From assembly GCA_013003715.1 (NCBI GenBank), contig JABDIN010000033.1, positions 62,001 through 126,000 on the forward strand: a stretch of 64,000 nucleotides of DNA. Direction: 5' to 3'. Below are positions 1 to 9,681 of the stretch, piece after piece. A program made the position numbers and the translations under genes. Under the pieces are notes generated by a model. The model worked only from the letters and a program-made list of their open reading frames with translations. It made no database searches and was not told the DNA's origin. Every line of letters begins with the position of its first letter. Within the stretch, counting starts at the first letter, position 1. The DNA is from Desulfobacteraceae bacterium. Its GTDB lineage: Bacteria > Desulfobacterota > Desulfobacteria > Desulfobacterales > Desulfosarcinaceae.

Positions 1-199
1 CCGGCAATCAAATCAGGGTTGTCAGCATTTTTGTCTGTAGTTTCCACAAGCGTCCTCACGTGTGATGTTCACTCCAGGAATATGAAATTCCGTATCGGCC
101 CGGTACTTCAGATCAAGCCCGGCAGTCGTCTTATGTTTATTGATTTTTAACGGAAATGCGCAGTTGTGATTTATATGTCGTAAAGCAGGTGTCGCACCC
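1..199. other. Window edge without a supported gene
   Basis: Downstream of the SH3-domain gene (minus strand) I see no frame with convincing protein character. A minus-strand open frame covers most of it, but its first third overlaps the SH3 gene and it has no ribosome binding site that I can see. No terminator hairpin is obvious. Confidence 0.4.
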
Positions 200-634
200 C
201 TACCACAACAGGGCTTGATGAATCCACCCCTTGTCACCGTCCGCATGCTCAAGATGGACCCAGGGGCTTTTTCGTTCTATGACCTTGAACGGGATTCCCC
301 GCTCCACCGTGAATAGCACAGGATGGTTGGTTCCCGGTCCTGAGCGGACATTAATATTGTCCTTGATAACGATCACCGCAGGTGTCTTACCCAGCAGGGA
401 TTTGTGTATCCATGCTTCATCCCCTTCGAAATCACGGAAACGGTACCATTCACCGGATGTTTTGACGATCAATACGGGATGGTATTTTTCTACCATCCAT
501 ATGACATCATAGTTGTTTCCAGGCCCTGAGCGTACATTTGCCTTGTCCACCATTACCGTCATCCGTTCGGCAGCAAAGGACGTGCTCAGTGTTATCCATA
601 TCAAAAATCCGGAAAGCCAGAGAATTCGTTTCAT
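200..634 (-). CDS. Exported double SH3-domain protein
   Basis: A 144-residue secreted protein. Residues 1 to about 22 form a signal peptide (MKR, a hydrophobic stretch, then SFAA). Two bacterial SH3 domains follow, at roughly 25-82 and 88-144. Each carries the family's VRSGPG motif (VRSGPGNNYDV and VRSGPGTNHPV) and a Gly-Trp-Ile-His end (WIHKSLL, WIHQALLW). Such domains commonly bind peptidoglycan or cell-surface ligands in the periplasm; no catalytic domain is attached. The start overlaps the stop of the upstream fur-feoA gene by four bases (ATGA), so the two are probably translationally coupled. The exact role is unknown. Confidence 0.85.
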   Translation of the reverse strand: MKRILWLSGFLIWITLSTSFAAERMTVMVDKANVRSGPGNNYDVIWMVEKYHPVLIVKTSGEWYRFRDFEGDEAWIHKSLLGKTPAVIVIKDNINVRSGPGTNHPVLFTVERGIPFKVIERKSPWVHLEHADGDKGWIHQALLW

Positions 635-1320
635 ATGTCATCCGTTTGTTGCTGAACCATTATTTTTTCGGCAAGACCTCTCCCCAGAACAAGCCGTTTA
701 AAATCGGCGGCCACCACGACGCGTCCTTGATTGATATTGGAAATGATGTCCACCTTGTCACCGATTCTCAAGCCCATGGTCAATAATCGCATTCTTGATT
801 TGGCACCACCGCGAAACGCTTTGACAACCAGCCTTTCTCCCTGTTTTGCCGAAACCAGCGGCATCAACAGCGCCCGTTCCTTCAGGCAATCCGTACAGAT
901 ACCGTATAGTTCCATTTTATGTTGCAGCAGGTGGAATCCGTGGTCACCGGCGATCTGAGCCTGAAGCTGTTCCAATCGATGGTTTTCAAATTCAAAAATC
1001 AACCCGCACTTGGTGCAGATCATATGATCGTGGTGCTGTCCCAGGTGACGGTGTTCATAACGCAATTCACCATTATTGAACCTGTTTTTATCGGCAAAAC
1101 CATAACGGCACATCAGTTTCAAGGTATCACGGATAAATTCAGGTTCCAGATCAATGCCCTCGGTTCCGAGAAGTGAGGTCATCTCATCAGCGGTCAAATG
1201 TTGTTCCGTTTTTAAAAAGGCCTCCAGAACCTTGAACCGGTCTTCAAATCGATCCACGTTGTCGTGTCGAAACAACTTGATGAATTGTTCTTTTTCCTGT
1301 TTGTGTATTCGAAACTGCAT
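631..1320 (-). CDS. Fur-family regulator fused to a FeoA domain
   Basis: A 229-residue fusion. Residues 1-150 match Fur/Zur-type repressors: a winged helix, then the histidine-rich metal site (HLGQHHDH around 93-99) and two Cys pairs, C102-x2-C105 and C142-x2-C145, as in structural zinc sites of the family. Residues from about 152 to 226 are a FeoA (SH3-like) domain, with KSRMRLLTMGLRIGDKV typical of FeoA. FeoA normally acts with the ferrous transporter FeoB, or as the C-terminal domain of DtxR/MntR regulators, so its place on a Fur protein suggests iron- or metal-dependent control. No feoB is in the window. It overlaps the SH3 gene downstream by 4 bp. Confidence 0.85.
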   Translation of the reverse strand: MQFRIHKQEKEQFIKLFRHDNVDRFEDRFKVLEAFLKTEQHLTADEMTSLLGTEGIDLEPEFIRDTLKLMCRYGFADKNRFNNGELRYEHRHLGQHHDHMICTKCGLIFEFENHRLEQLQAQIAGDHGFHLLQHKMELYGICTDCLKERALLMPLVSAKQGERLVVKAFRGGAKSRMRLLTMGLRIGDKVDIISNINQGRVVVAADFKRLVLGRGLAEKIMVQQQTDDI

Positions 1321-1364
1321 GCTAAACCCCGGTCTGAAGATGAAACATCGGACGATGGTTCCCT

Positions 1365-1616
1365 TTATGCGCTGTCGGGACCGGGTATATTATAGGTCGT
1401 GCATGAGCCGCCCGAACAGGTTCGTGTTTGTGTTGATGAACCTGGTGAACCACCGGTATTTGCACCATTCATATTGTAATTCGTGGTGCTGAGTACCCGC
1501 TCCAATTCATGGGACTCGCATTTGGGACACTTCAGTTCAATCTCTTCGTTTTTGTTCATAATTAATAGCTCTATGAATTCTTCACAGGACAGGCATTTAA
1601 ATTCAAATATCGGCAT
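1365..1616 (-). CDS. FmdB-type zinc ribbon protein
   Basis: Small zinc-ribbon protein of the FmdB/CxxC_CXXC_SSSS family, 83 residues from the chosen start. The MPIFEFKC opening, the pairs C8-x2-C11 and KCPKC, and the spacing between them are typical. The tail is Gly/Ser/Thr/Cys rich (TRTCSGGSCTT), also common in the family. A longer frame reaches position 1679, but the ATG at 1616 starts the conserved domain and has an AAAGGAG ribosome binding site five bases upstream, so I use it. Function is not established for the family; regulatory or metal-handling roles have been suggested. It lies directly after recN on the same strand. Confidence 0.85.
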   Translation of the reverse strand: MPIFEFKCLSCEEFIELLIMNKNEEIELKCPKCESHELERVLSTTNYNMNGANTGGSPGSSTQTRTCSGGSCTTYNIPGPDSA

Positions 1617-1675
1617 AATTGCTCCTTTATCCGGATCGTATAAAAGAGTATGTCTAATACCATATGATTGGAGTG

Positions 1676-3373
1676 TCAAGACTTGAGCAGCTCACGGGCA
1701 TGACTCAGGGTGGCTTCCGTGATATTGACACCACCGAGCATTCGGGCGATTTCCAGGACCCGCTCTTTCGCATCGACGGCGCAAATGGTGGTGGTGGTTC
1801 GCCCTTTTGAAACGGATTTGGATATTTTAAAGTGTTGATCTCCGAATTTGGCGATCTGTGGGAGATGGGTAATGCAAATAACCTGATGGTGTGCTGCCAA
1901 TTCAGACAGCTTGATGCCGACGACTTCGGCGACCTCACCACCGATGCCGGCATCGACTTCATCAAATACGATGGTTCCCACCGCATCTGTCTCCGCCAGT
2001 ATTGCCTTCAGTGCCAGTACAACACGGGACAACTCGCCACCGGAGGCAATGGCCGCAAGTGGTTTCATGGCTTCACCGACATTTGGGGCAATCATGAATG
2101 TCGCCATATCCATACCGGAATTCGTGGCCGCATGCCCGTTTACCCGGAGGTATTCCGGTGTGGCGCTGTCCGCTTCGATGGGCCGGAGCGCCACGGAAAA
2201 TTGAGATTGTGACATTTTCAGGGAGGCCAGTTCCCGTTCAACTTTTTTGCCCAGTTTTATACCGGCCCGGGCGCGGTCTCCGGAAAGAACGGCGGCCTGC
2301 TGTTTCAATTCAGCATGAAGCGTCTCCAGACGTTTTTTAAGGTCTTTGATCCCCACACCCACATTTTCCACTTCCGATAGTTCCTGTTCAATTTCTGCAT
2401 ATTTGGTGGTGACGGCATCGAGGCTGCCCCCGTACTTTCTTTTTATCCGGTTAATGACATTCAACCGTTCATCCAATACATCCAGCCGGGTGTCATCGAT
2501 TTCCAGATTGGCAACATAGGACCTGAGATACTCGGCCACATCTTCGATCTGATATCCCGTATCCTCAACCGCGGTGGCTTTTGGTGCCAACAACGGATCC
2601 AATAGTCCGTTTTTTTCAAGTGTTTTGGCGATCTCTCCCAAATTTTCAAAAACAGAGCCTTCTGCGTTGTACAGCAAGTTCAGGCATTCCGAAACAGACT
2701 GAAACAGAGTTTCCGCATTTTTCAATCGAAGTCGTTCAACCTCCAAGGCCTTGTCTTCTTCCGGCTCAATGGTGGCATCATCAATTTCATTTTTCTGAAA
2801 AGAAAGAAGTTCAATGTGCTCTTGCTGTCTTTGCTGTCTGGAAACCAGTTTATCCAGCTTCTGAACAAGGGACTGGATATCGTGATAACATCGAGACACT
2901 CTTTCCCGTTGGTTGAGCAGGGCACCATATTGGTCTATGATCAATAAATGCTGGTCTTCTTTGAGCAGGCCCTGGTGGGCATGCTGGCCGGATATACTGG
3001 CGAGGTTCTCGGAAATTTGCGACAGGACTTGTATGGTTGCCAGGCGGCCATTGATATAAATTCGATGCCGGTCCTGATGAGAGATGATCCTGCGAATCAG
3101 CAATCCGTCGACAGGATCGTAACCGTTTTCAGCCATCACCCGCGCAGTGCTGCTCCCCGGGGATATGGAAAAGAGCGCCTCAAGTTCGGCGTTTTTTTCC
3201 CCCGTGCGGATAAGCTTTGCATTGGCCCTGGATCCGAGGATGAGATTCACGGCATTGATGATGATACTTTTTCCGGCGCCTGTCTCACCGCTCAATATGC
3301 TTAGACCCGTTGAAAAGCGTATCCGCAAATCGTCTATTATCGCAAAATTACGAATTGAAAGTTCTTGAAGCAT
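1676..3373 (-). CDS. recN: DNA repair protein RecN
   Basis: A 565-residue SMC-like ATPase of recombination repair. It holds DNA ends and supports RecA-dependent double-strand-break repair in the cytoplasm. The N-terminus has LSIRNFAIIDDL and Walker A GETGAGKS at residues 29-36. The centre (about 160-370) is a predicted antiparallel coiled coil rich in Leu, Glu and Lys. The C-terminal half carries the ABC signature ASGGELSRV, Walker B IVFDEVDAGIGG and the ITHLPQIA segment. Length and domain order match full-length RecN. No LexA-like box was recognised upstream. The fmdB-like gene follows on the same strand. Confidence 0.97.
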   Translation of the reverse strand: MLQELSIRNFAIIDDLRIRFSTGLSILSGETGAGKSIIINAVNLILGSRANAKLIRTGEKNAELEALFSISPGSSTARVMAENGYDPVDGLLIRRIISHQDRHRIYINGRLATIQVLSQISENLASISGQHAHQGLLKEDQHLLIIDQYGALLNQRERVSRCYHDIQSLVQKLDKLVSRQQRQQEHIELLSFQKNEIDDATIEPEEDKALEVERLRLKNAETLFQSVSECLNLLYNAEGSVFENLGEIAKTLEKNGLLDPLLAPKATAVEDTGYQIEDVAEYLRSYVANLEIDDTRLDVLDERLNVINRIKRKYGGSLDAVTTKYAEIEQELSEVENVGVGIKDLKKRLETLHAELKQQAAVLSGDRARAGIKLGKKVERELASLKMSQSQFSVALRPIEADSATPEYLRVNGHAATNSGMDMATFMIAPNVGEAMKPLAAIASGGELSRVVLALKAILAETDAVGTIVFDEVDAGIGGEVAEVVGIKLSELAAHHQVICITHLPQIAKFGDQHFKISKSVSKGRTTTTICAVDAKERVLEIARMLGGVNITEATLSHARELLKS

Positions 3374-3657
3374 TGGTTATCAGAATTATTTTAGACAGAT
3401 AGGCGCGCAACTGAAAACGGTTAATCAAAAAAGGTCCATGCTCTTACCGGCATCATATCATTGGGCTTTTATGGCACAAGACCTCCGGTTTGTAAACTGT
3501 AGGCTGCTGCTCTTCACTTGCCGATTCAAAAAGAACGGCGCGCACCATTGACCTTGTCCGCGGTTGGGATTACCATGGTTGAACATAGACAATGGTTTTA
3601 AAGTTCCGATGACCTTAAATTTGGCACCCACAACCTTAAAAGAAAATACGACAGGCT
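3374..3657. other. Intergenic, divergent promoter space
   Basis: About 280 bases between recN (minus) and a lipoprotein gene (plus). It must hold both promoters, but I see no strong -35/-10 pair, no hairpin with a T run and no protein-like frame. Confidence 0.4.
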
Positions 3658-4434
3658 ATGATTTCCTTTTGTTTTGCCCAAAAACCGCTCGATAATTGTA
3701 CTCATCGTTCAGCCCTTGCCCCCCTGGGCTGCCGGCTAAAGCTGATCGGAGCACTGCTGTGCTTGATCCTTGTTTTAATAGGATGTTCGGATGAAAGCAT
3801 CACTTCCGTGACCGGCGCTCCCGGCGCGGTGAACATTGGGTTTACCTTTTTTGAACTGGGTGAAAAGTCGGTTTATTCAAGGCGCACAAGAGATACCTTG
3901 ACGGATAAACTCGGCCCGATGTCAGAAGCCCGCAACACCATTATAGATTTATCCGTGCCCGACAATGCGGTGCTTTCAGACCACTTTCCAACCCTGGACG
4001 ACATAAATCAACGGCTAAACTGGCGTCCGCGTGAAAGAATAGAACATGATAATGTCAAATTGATGTTCAGATATGCCAGGCGTAAGAATATTCCCCTTGA
4101 TCTTGTGGAGATGTATTTTTCAAATCAGAGCCGGCACCCCTTGTATTTTCATGTTATTGCGAAAAAAGACGGCGGCCCTTTTTTAGAAACCTTGAAAGAA
4201 AAATACGGTAAGCCATCAGTTTTCGAGTGGGGCCGGGATCAAAGCAGAACCCTTTACTGGCAAAGAGGCAAAGATTATTTCCTGGTATCGATTTTCACCA
4301 ATCGCCACAATGAATTGGAATACCATTTTTCAATCTATTTCGTCGCTAATCTTGAAAGAATGATCGAGGCCGAAGAGGCCGCCCGTCGGCAACGACAGGC
4401 TGAAAAGGAAAACGCCGGAAAACGCGCGTTCTGA
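3658..4434 (+). CDS. Lipoprotein of unknown function
   Basis: A 258-residue protein with a long N-terminal region, a hydrophobic stretch (LIGALLCLILVLIGC) and a lipobox ending at Cys of LIGCS, so a lipid-anchored envelope protein is likely. The first 25 or so residues before the hydrophobic core are unusually long, and a later non-ATG start is possible. The mature part is soluble and mixed alpha/beta, with YLHV-type strands, ends in a charged helix (MIEAEEAARRQRQAEKE), and shows no motif I recognise. It stands alone between recN and a region of apparent decay. Confidence 0.65.
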   Translation: MISFCFAQKPLDNCTHRSALAPLGCRLKLIGALLCLILVLIGCSDESITSVTGAPGAVNIGFTFFELGEKSVYSRRTRDTLTDKLGPMSEARNTIIDLSVPDNAVLSDHFPTLDDINQRLNWRPRERIEHDNVKLMFRYARRKNIPLDLVEMYFSNQSRHPLYFHVIAKKDGGPFLETLKEKYGKPSVFEWGRDQSRTLYWQRGKDYFLVSIFTNRHNELEYHFSIYFVANLERMIEAEEAARRQRQAEKENAGKRAF

Positions 4435-4575
4435 ATTTCGCCGAATGATGGCACGTGGAGTTTTATATCGTGGGCATATACAATGCCCGAAGTGGGAAAT
4501 ACAAGATTCGATTTTTAGGGCAACCATTACGCGAGGAGCGTGTAACTGCACGACACCAAGACCACAACCTTTTAA

Positions 4576-4680
4576 ATAAAAATCAACGAGATTCTGGAAA
4601 AAATGAAAAAGGACGGCACCATTCGTAGCCTCATCAATAAGGTTGTGCGGTGTGAGGATGATTGCAAGGTGGCGTTTTAG
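4576..4680 (+). pseudogene. Possible tail of a decayed amino-acid solute-binding protein
   Basis: Directly after an in-frame TAA at 4573, the frame reads INEILEKMKKDGTIRSLINK and ends at a TAG. This resembles the C-terminal helix of family 3 solute-binding proteins, where Asn-x-x-Leu-x-x-Met/Leu-Lys-x-Asp-Gly-Thr is typical. Nothing upstream in any frame restores the rest of such a protein, so this would be a short relic. The match is short and could be chance. Confidence 0.3.
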
Positions 4681-5590
4681 TACCGATTTTTCTGAAACAC
4701 ATCGATTGGCGGCGGTCATCCTCGGCGGTGTTTCTCTTCATCTATTTTCAAGGTCAATCCCGTGCTGACACACCGTAGCGGGTATTTTCGCCATACCGGG
4801 TTTTGCTGGGCTGCCTGCAACATGTTCGGCCATCCAAAACATCCGCGGCACTGCCGGCCGGAAATTACACACGGAGGCGGATTGCCCTTTCGGATCACTT
4901 TTGTGTGAATTGTACTCAATGTCATATCCATCACCTGCGGAAGTATAGGGTCAATATGTCCGATTTATGCTGCAACCACTTGATAACCGAAGTTGATTTC
5001 ACCTGCAAGACCTGATTGCCAGCCAACGATAAATACCAAGATCATCCACCAGCCAGTGACCGTATCTGTCAATGTAATCGAAGCAAGTTCCCATAAGGTT
5101 ATTTCCAAAACAGGGGAAAATGTGTTATGAAAAAATATCTCCCGACGTGTTGGCAAACTATCCTGCGGTGATGGCGGTAGCTGGTTCGAGTTGAACGCCC
5201 TCTCTCTATTTGGCTTCGCCCTGTTTTTGCCATCGGTGGTCCCTGCATTGCACTTTGCAGCCGGCCTTCAGGAATTCACGCTCTCCCTCGTCGCAAGTGC
5301 AGTCGGAAGCCGGTCATATCCATGAACACTTCGCATTTTATGTGCTTTTTATCGCACCAGTCCGGCCGGTTACCACCAGCCGGTTGATGTCAACCCGGTA
5401 CCGTGGAAAAAAGATCCAGCAGGATTTTCGATTCAGCCACCCATTGTTTGGTCCGAACACCAATGTCCGTGTTGCCGTCATTTCATAAAATGACGCTTCT
5501 GATTGGAGATTGAATTACAAACATTGAAGCAAAGAGAATTTCCGGAAGTTTTTGCTGATTCCACGGTCCCGCCAACGTAAGGAGGCCGTC
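4681..5590. other. Gene-poor stretch, probably decayed sequence
   Basis: About 900 bases with only short frames on both strands, interrupted by stops. None has a ribosome binding site together with a recognisable domain. The base composition stays close to that of the neighbours. I see no repeat, RNA gene or terminator here. Confidence 0.4.
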
Positions 5591-5803
5591 ATGACAGATA
5601 GTGTTTATAAGGTTATTGAATTAGTCGGAACCAGTCGTGAATCATTTGAAGCGGCAGCCCGGAATGCTGTGGAAACTGCGGGTAAATCGCTTAAGGATTT
5701 GAGGGTGGCAGAGGTCGGAAAACTGGATTTGAAAGTTGAAGATGGAAAAGTAGTCGCCTACCGCGCAAGGGTGAGTCTCTCATTTAAGTACAAGCACGAG
5801 TAA
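5591..5803 (+). CDS. Dodecin family flavin-binding protein
   Basis: A 70-residue dodecin. These small proteins assemble into hollow dodecamers that bind flavins (or CoA) and are thought to buffer them in the cytoplasm. The sequence has the family pattern: VYKVIELVGTS, then an alpha helix (SFEAAARNAVETAG), then two strands with DLRVAEV and YRARVSLSFKY. The start at 5591 is preceded by AAGGAGG at the right spacing; a longer upstream frame lacks support. It is monocistronic, followed by a strong terminator at 5868-5897 and converging with htpG. Confidence 0.93.
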   Translation: MTDSVYKVIELVGTSRESFEAAARNAVETAGKSLKDLRVAEVGKLDLKVEDGKVVAYRARVSLSFKYKHE

Positions 5804-5867
5804 CCCCCGGTCTCATCACGAACCATATGTCCTGCACCGACCACCGGGAAAACGGTGGTTCAACCTG

Positions 5868-5897
5868 AAACCGGGCCGTTTGATACGGCCCGGTTTT
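5868..5897 (+). terminator. Rho-independent terminator after dodecin
   Basis: A perfect 12-bp stem, AAACCGGGCCGT with ACGGCCCGGTTT around a 5-base loop, is followed by a short T run on the plus strand. The A-rich 5' side gives a T run on the minus strand too, so it may also end htpG transcription. A smaller hairpin (CCACCG/CGGTGG) lies just upstream at about 5841-5858. Confidence 0.85.
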
Positions 5898-5944
5898 ACT
5901 GTCTGAATAGATCCCTCGATTTTTATCCTAAATGGCGCCAGTGC

Positions 5945-7870
5945 TTATTCGCCCAACGAATTGGCCATGAGTTCACCTATAGTTTTGGAAAATTCGGCGG
6001 GATTATCCACTTTTCCACCTTCGCTGATGACCGCCATATCAAATAACAATTTACTGTAATTCTTCAATATTGGATTGTCCCGATCGGTTTCAAACATGTT
6101 TTTAATTTTACCGATCACTGGATGGTCCATGTTTAATTCCAGCACACGTTTACTTTCCGGGGGCGTCTGTCCGGACGATTTCAGGATTTTTTCCATATAG
6201 GCGCTCATATCGTATGCATCGCCCGAGAGACAGGACGCCGAATCCTTCAGGCGTGTGGACGGTTTTACCTCTTTCACCGATTTTTCGAGTTGCGATTTGA
6301 TGAAACCGAACAAGGCGTTGAACTCCTCCTTTTTCTTATCGTCCACGCTGTCTAAACCCAGATCGCCTTTTTCCGCGCTTTTTAGCGGCCTTCCATCAAA
6401 TTCGGTGAGCGACTGCATGACCCATTCATCCACCGGATCGGTCATGAGAAGAACCTCATATTCTTTTTCCTTTAATTTTTCCAGGTGCGGGCTGTTCAGC
6501 AGTCCGGTAAGATTTTCACCGGTAATGAAATAAATCTCTTTCTGTTCCGTTTTCATGTTCTTGACATAGTCGTCAAGTGAGACCCACTTATCTTCGGAGC
6601 GGGTGGTTTTATATCTCACCAGTTCGGCGAGTTTTTTCTGCTTTCCAGTATCCGTGTATATGCCTTCCTTAAGAACAGCCCCGAACGCCTCATAGAAAGA
6701 CTCGTATTTTTCCTTGTCCATCGAGCTCAGCAGTTCCAATACTTTCTTGACCAGATTCTTCCGAATATTCATTACCAGGCGATCCTGCTGCAATATTTCA
6801 CGGCTGACGTTGAGGTTGAGGTCTGCGGCATCGACAACGCCTTTGATAAACCGCAGATACTCAGGCATCAGTTCCTTGCAGTCATCCATGATGAATACGC
6901 GCTTGCAGAATAGCTGAACGCCATGCTTCCGTTCGGCATTGAATAAATCAAAGGGGGGTTTGGCAGGAACGTATAACAATGCCTCATATTCGGTGGTTCC
7001 CTCGAATTTCATATGCAGGCGATCAAGGGGGGCGTTCCAATCGTGGCTTAAGTGTTTATAAAATTCTTCATACTCATCGTCTGTAATTTCATCCTTGGAA
7101 CGGGTCCAAATGGCCTTCATGGAGTTGAGTATTTCCTCCCGGACCACCTTGCGCGTTGTTTCACCTATGGACTTGCCGTCTTTATCCTTGATTTGTTCAG
7201 CATCCGGAATCGGTTCATCTTTTTCCACATCCATGGCAATGGGATAGGCCACAAAATCGGAATGTTGTTTGACGATCGAACGGATTGTCCATTCGTCTGT
7301 GAAGTCCTTCTCATCCTTTTGCGTCTTTTTGAGCGACAGGGTAATGGTGGTACCGCGTGTATCCCGCTCGGATTCTTCGATGGTGTATGCCCCGTCACCC
7401 CGGGACTCCCATTTTACAGCCTTGTCTTCTCCAGCTGCCCGGGTGACCAGCGTCACGCTGTCCGCCACGATAAAGGCACTGTAAAACCCAACACCGAATT
7501 GCCCGATGAGTTCCGGCGCCAAAAGGTCGTTATTCTGAAGCTGTTCAAACGCCTCCAAAAAGCCGGCGGTACCGCTCTTGGCAATGGTGCCGATGTTCTC
7601 CATGACCTCATCATAGGTCATCCCGATGCCATTGTCCGATATTTCCAGTGTGCGGGCAATGCCGTCGCTTTTGATTATAATTTTGAACTCCGTATCGGCA
7701 CCTAATATTTCAGGGTCGGTTTGTGACTTGAACCGCAGCTTATCAATGGCATCGGAAGCGTTTGAAATCAATTCCCGCAAAAAAATGTCCTTATTTGAAT
7801 ATAAGGAATTGATTATTAAGTTGAGTATCTGTTGAACTTCGGTTTTAAATTGATGGGTTTCCCGTTTCAT
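5945..7870 (-). CDS. htpG: Chaperone HtpG (Hsp90)
   Basis: A 641-residue bacterial Hsp90, an ATP-dependent cytoplasmic chaperone. The N-terminal GHKL ATPase domain shows [19 protein letters not shown] and [11 protein letters not shown]. The middle domain has the client and catalytic-loop region ([11 protein letters not shown]). The C-terminal dimerisation domain follows with NMDHPV. Length and order are normal for bacterial HtpG. It is transcribed alone from a good promoter at 7931-7959; no CIRCE element or other heat-shock operator was seen. It converges with the dodecin gene. Confidence 0.97.
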   Translation of the reverse strand: MKRETHQFKTEVQQILNLIINSLYSNKDIFLRELISNASDAIDKLRFKSQTDPEILGADTEFKIIIKSDGIARTLEISDNGIGMTYDEVMENIGTIAKSGTAGFLEAFEQLQNNDLLAPELIGQFGVGFYSAFIVADSVTLVTRAAGEDKAVKWESRGDGAYTIEESERDTRGTTITLSLKKTQKDEKDFTDEWTIRSIVKQHSDFVAYPIAMDVEKDEPIPDAEQIKDKDGKSIGETTRKVVREEILNSMKAIWTRSKDEITDDEYEEFYKHLSHDWNAPLDRLHMKFEGTTEYEALLYVPAKPPFDLFNAERKHGVQLFCKRVFIMDDCKELMPEYLRFIKGVVDAADLNLNVSREILQQDRLVMNIRKNLVKKVLELLSSMDKEKYESFYEAFGAVLKEGIYTDTGKQKKLAELVRYKTTRSEDKWVSLDDYVKNMKTEQKEIYFITGENLTGLLNSPHLEKLKEKEYEVLLMTDPVDEWVMQSLTEFDGRPLKSAEKGDLGLDSVDDKKKEEFNALFGFIKSQLEKSVKEVKPSTRLKDSASCLSGDAYDMSAYMEKILKSSGQTPPESKRVLELNMDHPVIGKIKNMFETDRDNPILKNYSKLLFDMAVISEGGKVDNPAEFSKTIGELMANSLGE

Positions 7871-7930
7871 GTCGATACACTCTCCTGAATCGTGGTTTGG
7901 TATTAATGAAAATGATTACATTTTTCGAAA

Positions 7931-7959
7931 TATTATGAGCCCTAATTCAGGAATGTCAA
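7931..7959 (-). promoter_or_regulatory. htpG promoter, sigma-70 type
   Basis: On the minus strand TTGACA is followed after 17 bases by ATAATA (or 16 by CATAAT), about 60 bases before the htpG start. This is a near-consensus vegetative promoter. It argues for constitutive transcription from this site, although a heat-shock factor elsewhere cannot be excluded. Confidence 0.7.
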
Positions 7960-8071
7960 CCCCGAGATATAATAAGCTGAAAATACTTGACATATTAGAT
8001 AAATACGATGGATATAATGACTAACGTCAATCACCAGGTGGTTATGGGAATTTCGTAAGGCGGGACTAATT

Positions 8072-9574
8072 ATGGTGAGAGCAAACAATCAGCACTATGA
8101 CCTTTGTATCATTGGCGCCGGACCCGGTGGATTTGCCGGTGCGATGCGGGCGGTTGATGCCGGTAAGCGGGTTTGTCTGATAGAGAAAGGTGAAATCGGT
8201 GGCACCGGTGTGAAATGGGGTGCACTGGCCTCTAAAACCATGTGGGAACTGGCCAAGGACTATGCTGTTGCGGCCAAAAAAGACAGGGGCTATTTGGCCA
8301 AGGATCTTCAGGTTGATTACCAGGCCGTCCGGTCCACCGTAATGCAGGCGGTGAAGGAAAAACAATATCAGATGTTCTCCCAGCTCCAGACATACTCCCC
8401 GGAGGCCTGGCCGGGCCCGGGATCCGTCGTTTACAAGCAAGGCATTGGTTCCTTCGTCACAGCCAAGTCCATTCAGATTACCCTGGATGACGGTCGAAAA
8501 GAAATCGTGTCGTCAGATTTTTTCCTTGTGGCTACGGGATCTTCACCTAAGGATTTTCATCATATTCCCGTTGATCAGGATCGCATCTTGAATTCGGACG
8601 GGGTCCTGGAACTAAAGGCATTTCCAAAACGGTTGATGATCATCGGTGCTGGTGTAACCGGCTGCGAATATGCCACCATCTTTTCAAATTTTGACCAGAC
8701 CCAGGTTTACCTGGTAGACCATCAGCAACAGGTATTGCCCTATGAGGACGATGATATTATTAAGTTTGTCAGTGCGAATTTGAGCCAGAACGGGGTTCAA
8801 ATCATCCATTCAGCAGTCCTCAAGGATATCATAAAAAAGCCGGATCACCTCGAAGTGATACTCACTTTTTCGGATGGTCATGTCCAGGTCGTGGAAGTGG
8901 ATACGGTTTTAATATCCATCGGCCGGGAACCGAGCCTTGAAAAACTGAATCTTGAAAAGGCAGGTATCGCACCGGATGAGCATGGGTATTTGATTTGTGA
9001 TGACAATTGTTGTGTTAAAAATCATATCTATGCGGCCGGTGATGTGACCCATCGGCCGGCGTTGGTGAATATGGCGGTTATGGAGAGTCGATATGCCGTC
9101 AAACACATGTTTCAGATGAACAAGTACCCATTGGAGTACCGGAATATGTCCACGGTCATGTTTTTTTACCCGGCGGTGGCAGCGGTCGGGTTGAACGAAA
9201 AGGCGTGCCAGCGGAAAAAAATACCTTATCGCGTGGCCAGCTATGCCAATTCGTTGCTGAGTCGCGCTATTGCCATGCGCGCCACTACAGGGTTTGCGAA
9301 GATTATTATCAGCGATGACGAAAAACAGAAAATTCTGGGTATGCGGGCCGCAGGACCTCAGGTGTCCAACACCATCATGTCCATTGCACTATTGATCGAT
9401 CAGAACAAGGGTATCAAAGAGGTTCTGAAATCAATGTACCCGCATCCCACCATGTCTGAAGGGATACAGGAGTGCCTGCGCCTCCATCTGGACAAATCTG
9501 TCTATAAACCCCGCGCCTTTCCGGATTTATTGTCCGTTAAAGTATGGCATCCGGATAAAGGGTATGTAAGTTAA
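8072..9574 (+). CDS. Lipoamide-dehydrogenase-like flavoprotein lacking the redox Cys pair
   Basis: A 500-residue member of the class I pyridine nucleotide-disulfide oxidoreductases. It has an FAD-binding GAGPGG (15-20), an NAD(P) site GAGVTGCEYA, the second FAD motif YAAGDVT, and a C-terminal dimerisation domain with HPTMSEG. The hallmark disulfide segment is changed: where relatives read GGTC-x4-C-x2-SK, this protein has GGTGVKWGALASK (residues 43-55), with Gly46 and Ala51 in place of both Cys. It therefore cannot run the usual disulfide chemistry and is more like SthA-type transhydrogenases or another NAD(P)H:acceptor enzyme. It stands alone; a TTGACA at 7987 and TATAAT at 8013 lie upstream, but 20 bases apart. 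Confidence 0.85.
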   Translation: MVRANNQHYDLCIIGAGPGGFAGAMRAVDAGKRVCLIEKGEIGGTGVKWGALASKTMWELAKDYAVAAKKDRGYLAKDLQVDYQAVRSTVMQAVKEKQYQMFSQLQTYSPEAWPGPGSVVYKQGIGSFVTAKSIQITLDDGRKEIVSSDFFLVATGSSPKDFHHIPVDQDRILNSDGVLELKAFPKRLMIIGAGVTGCEYATIFSNFDQTQVYLVDHQQQVLPYEDDDIIKFVSANLSQNGVQIIHSAVLKDIIKKPDHLEVILTFSDGHVQVVEVDTVLISIGREPSLEKLNLEKAGIAPDEHGYLICDDNCCVKNHIYAAGDVTHRPALVNMAVMESRYAVKHMFQMNKYPLEYRNMSTVMFFYPAVAAVGLNEKACQRKKIPYRVASYANSLLSRAIAMRATTGFAKIIISDDEKQKILGMRAAGPQVSNTIMSIALLIDQNKGIKEVLKSMYPHPTMSEGIQECLRLHLDKSVYKPRAFPDLLSVKVWHPDKGYVS

Positions 9575-9681
9575 TACATAGTGTTTTTCATCTACGACGG
9601 AGATTGTTCAGAAGCGTGAACTTGATTGTTTAACCAATATTACAATGCGTTGTATTGGATTTCATGTGTCCTCCCAGGTCG

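Noticed and set aside
4965-5156. 63-codon minus-strand frame with hydrophobic end
   Set aside because: No ribosome binding site, no family, and it lies in a stretch without any other gene signal.
7987-8018. TTGACA and TATAAT upstream of the flavoprotein gene as its promoter
   Set aside because: The spacing is 20 bases, too long for a usual sigma-70 promoter, so I do not list it as a feature.
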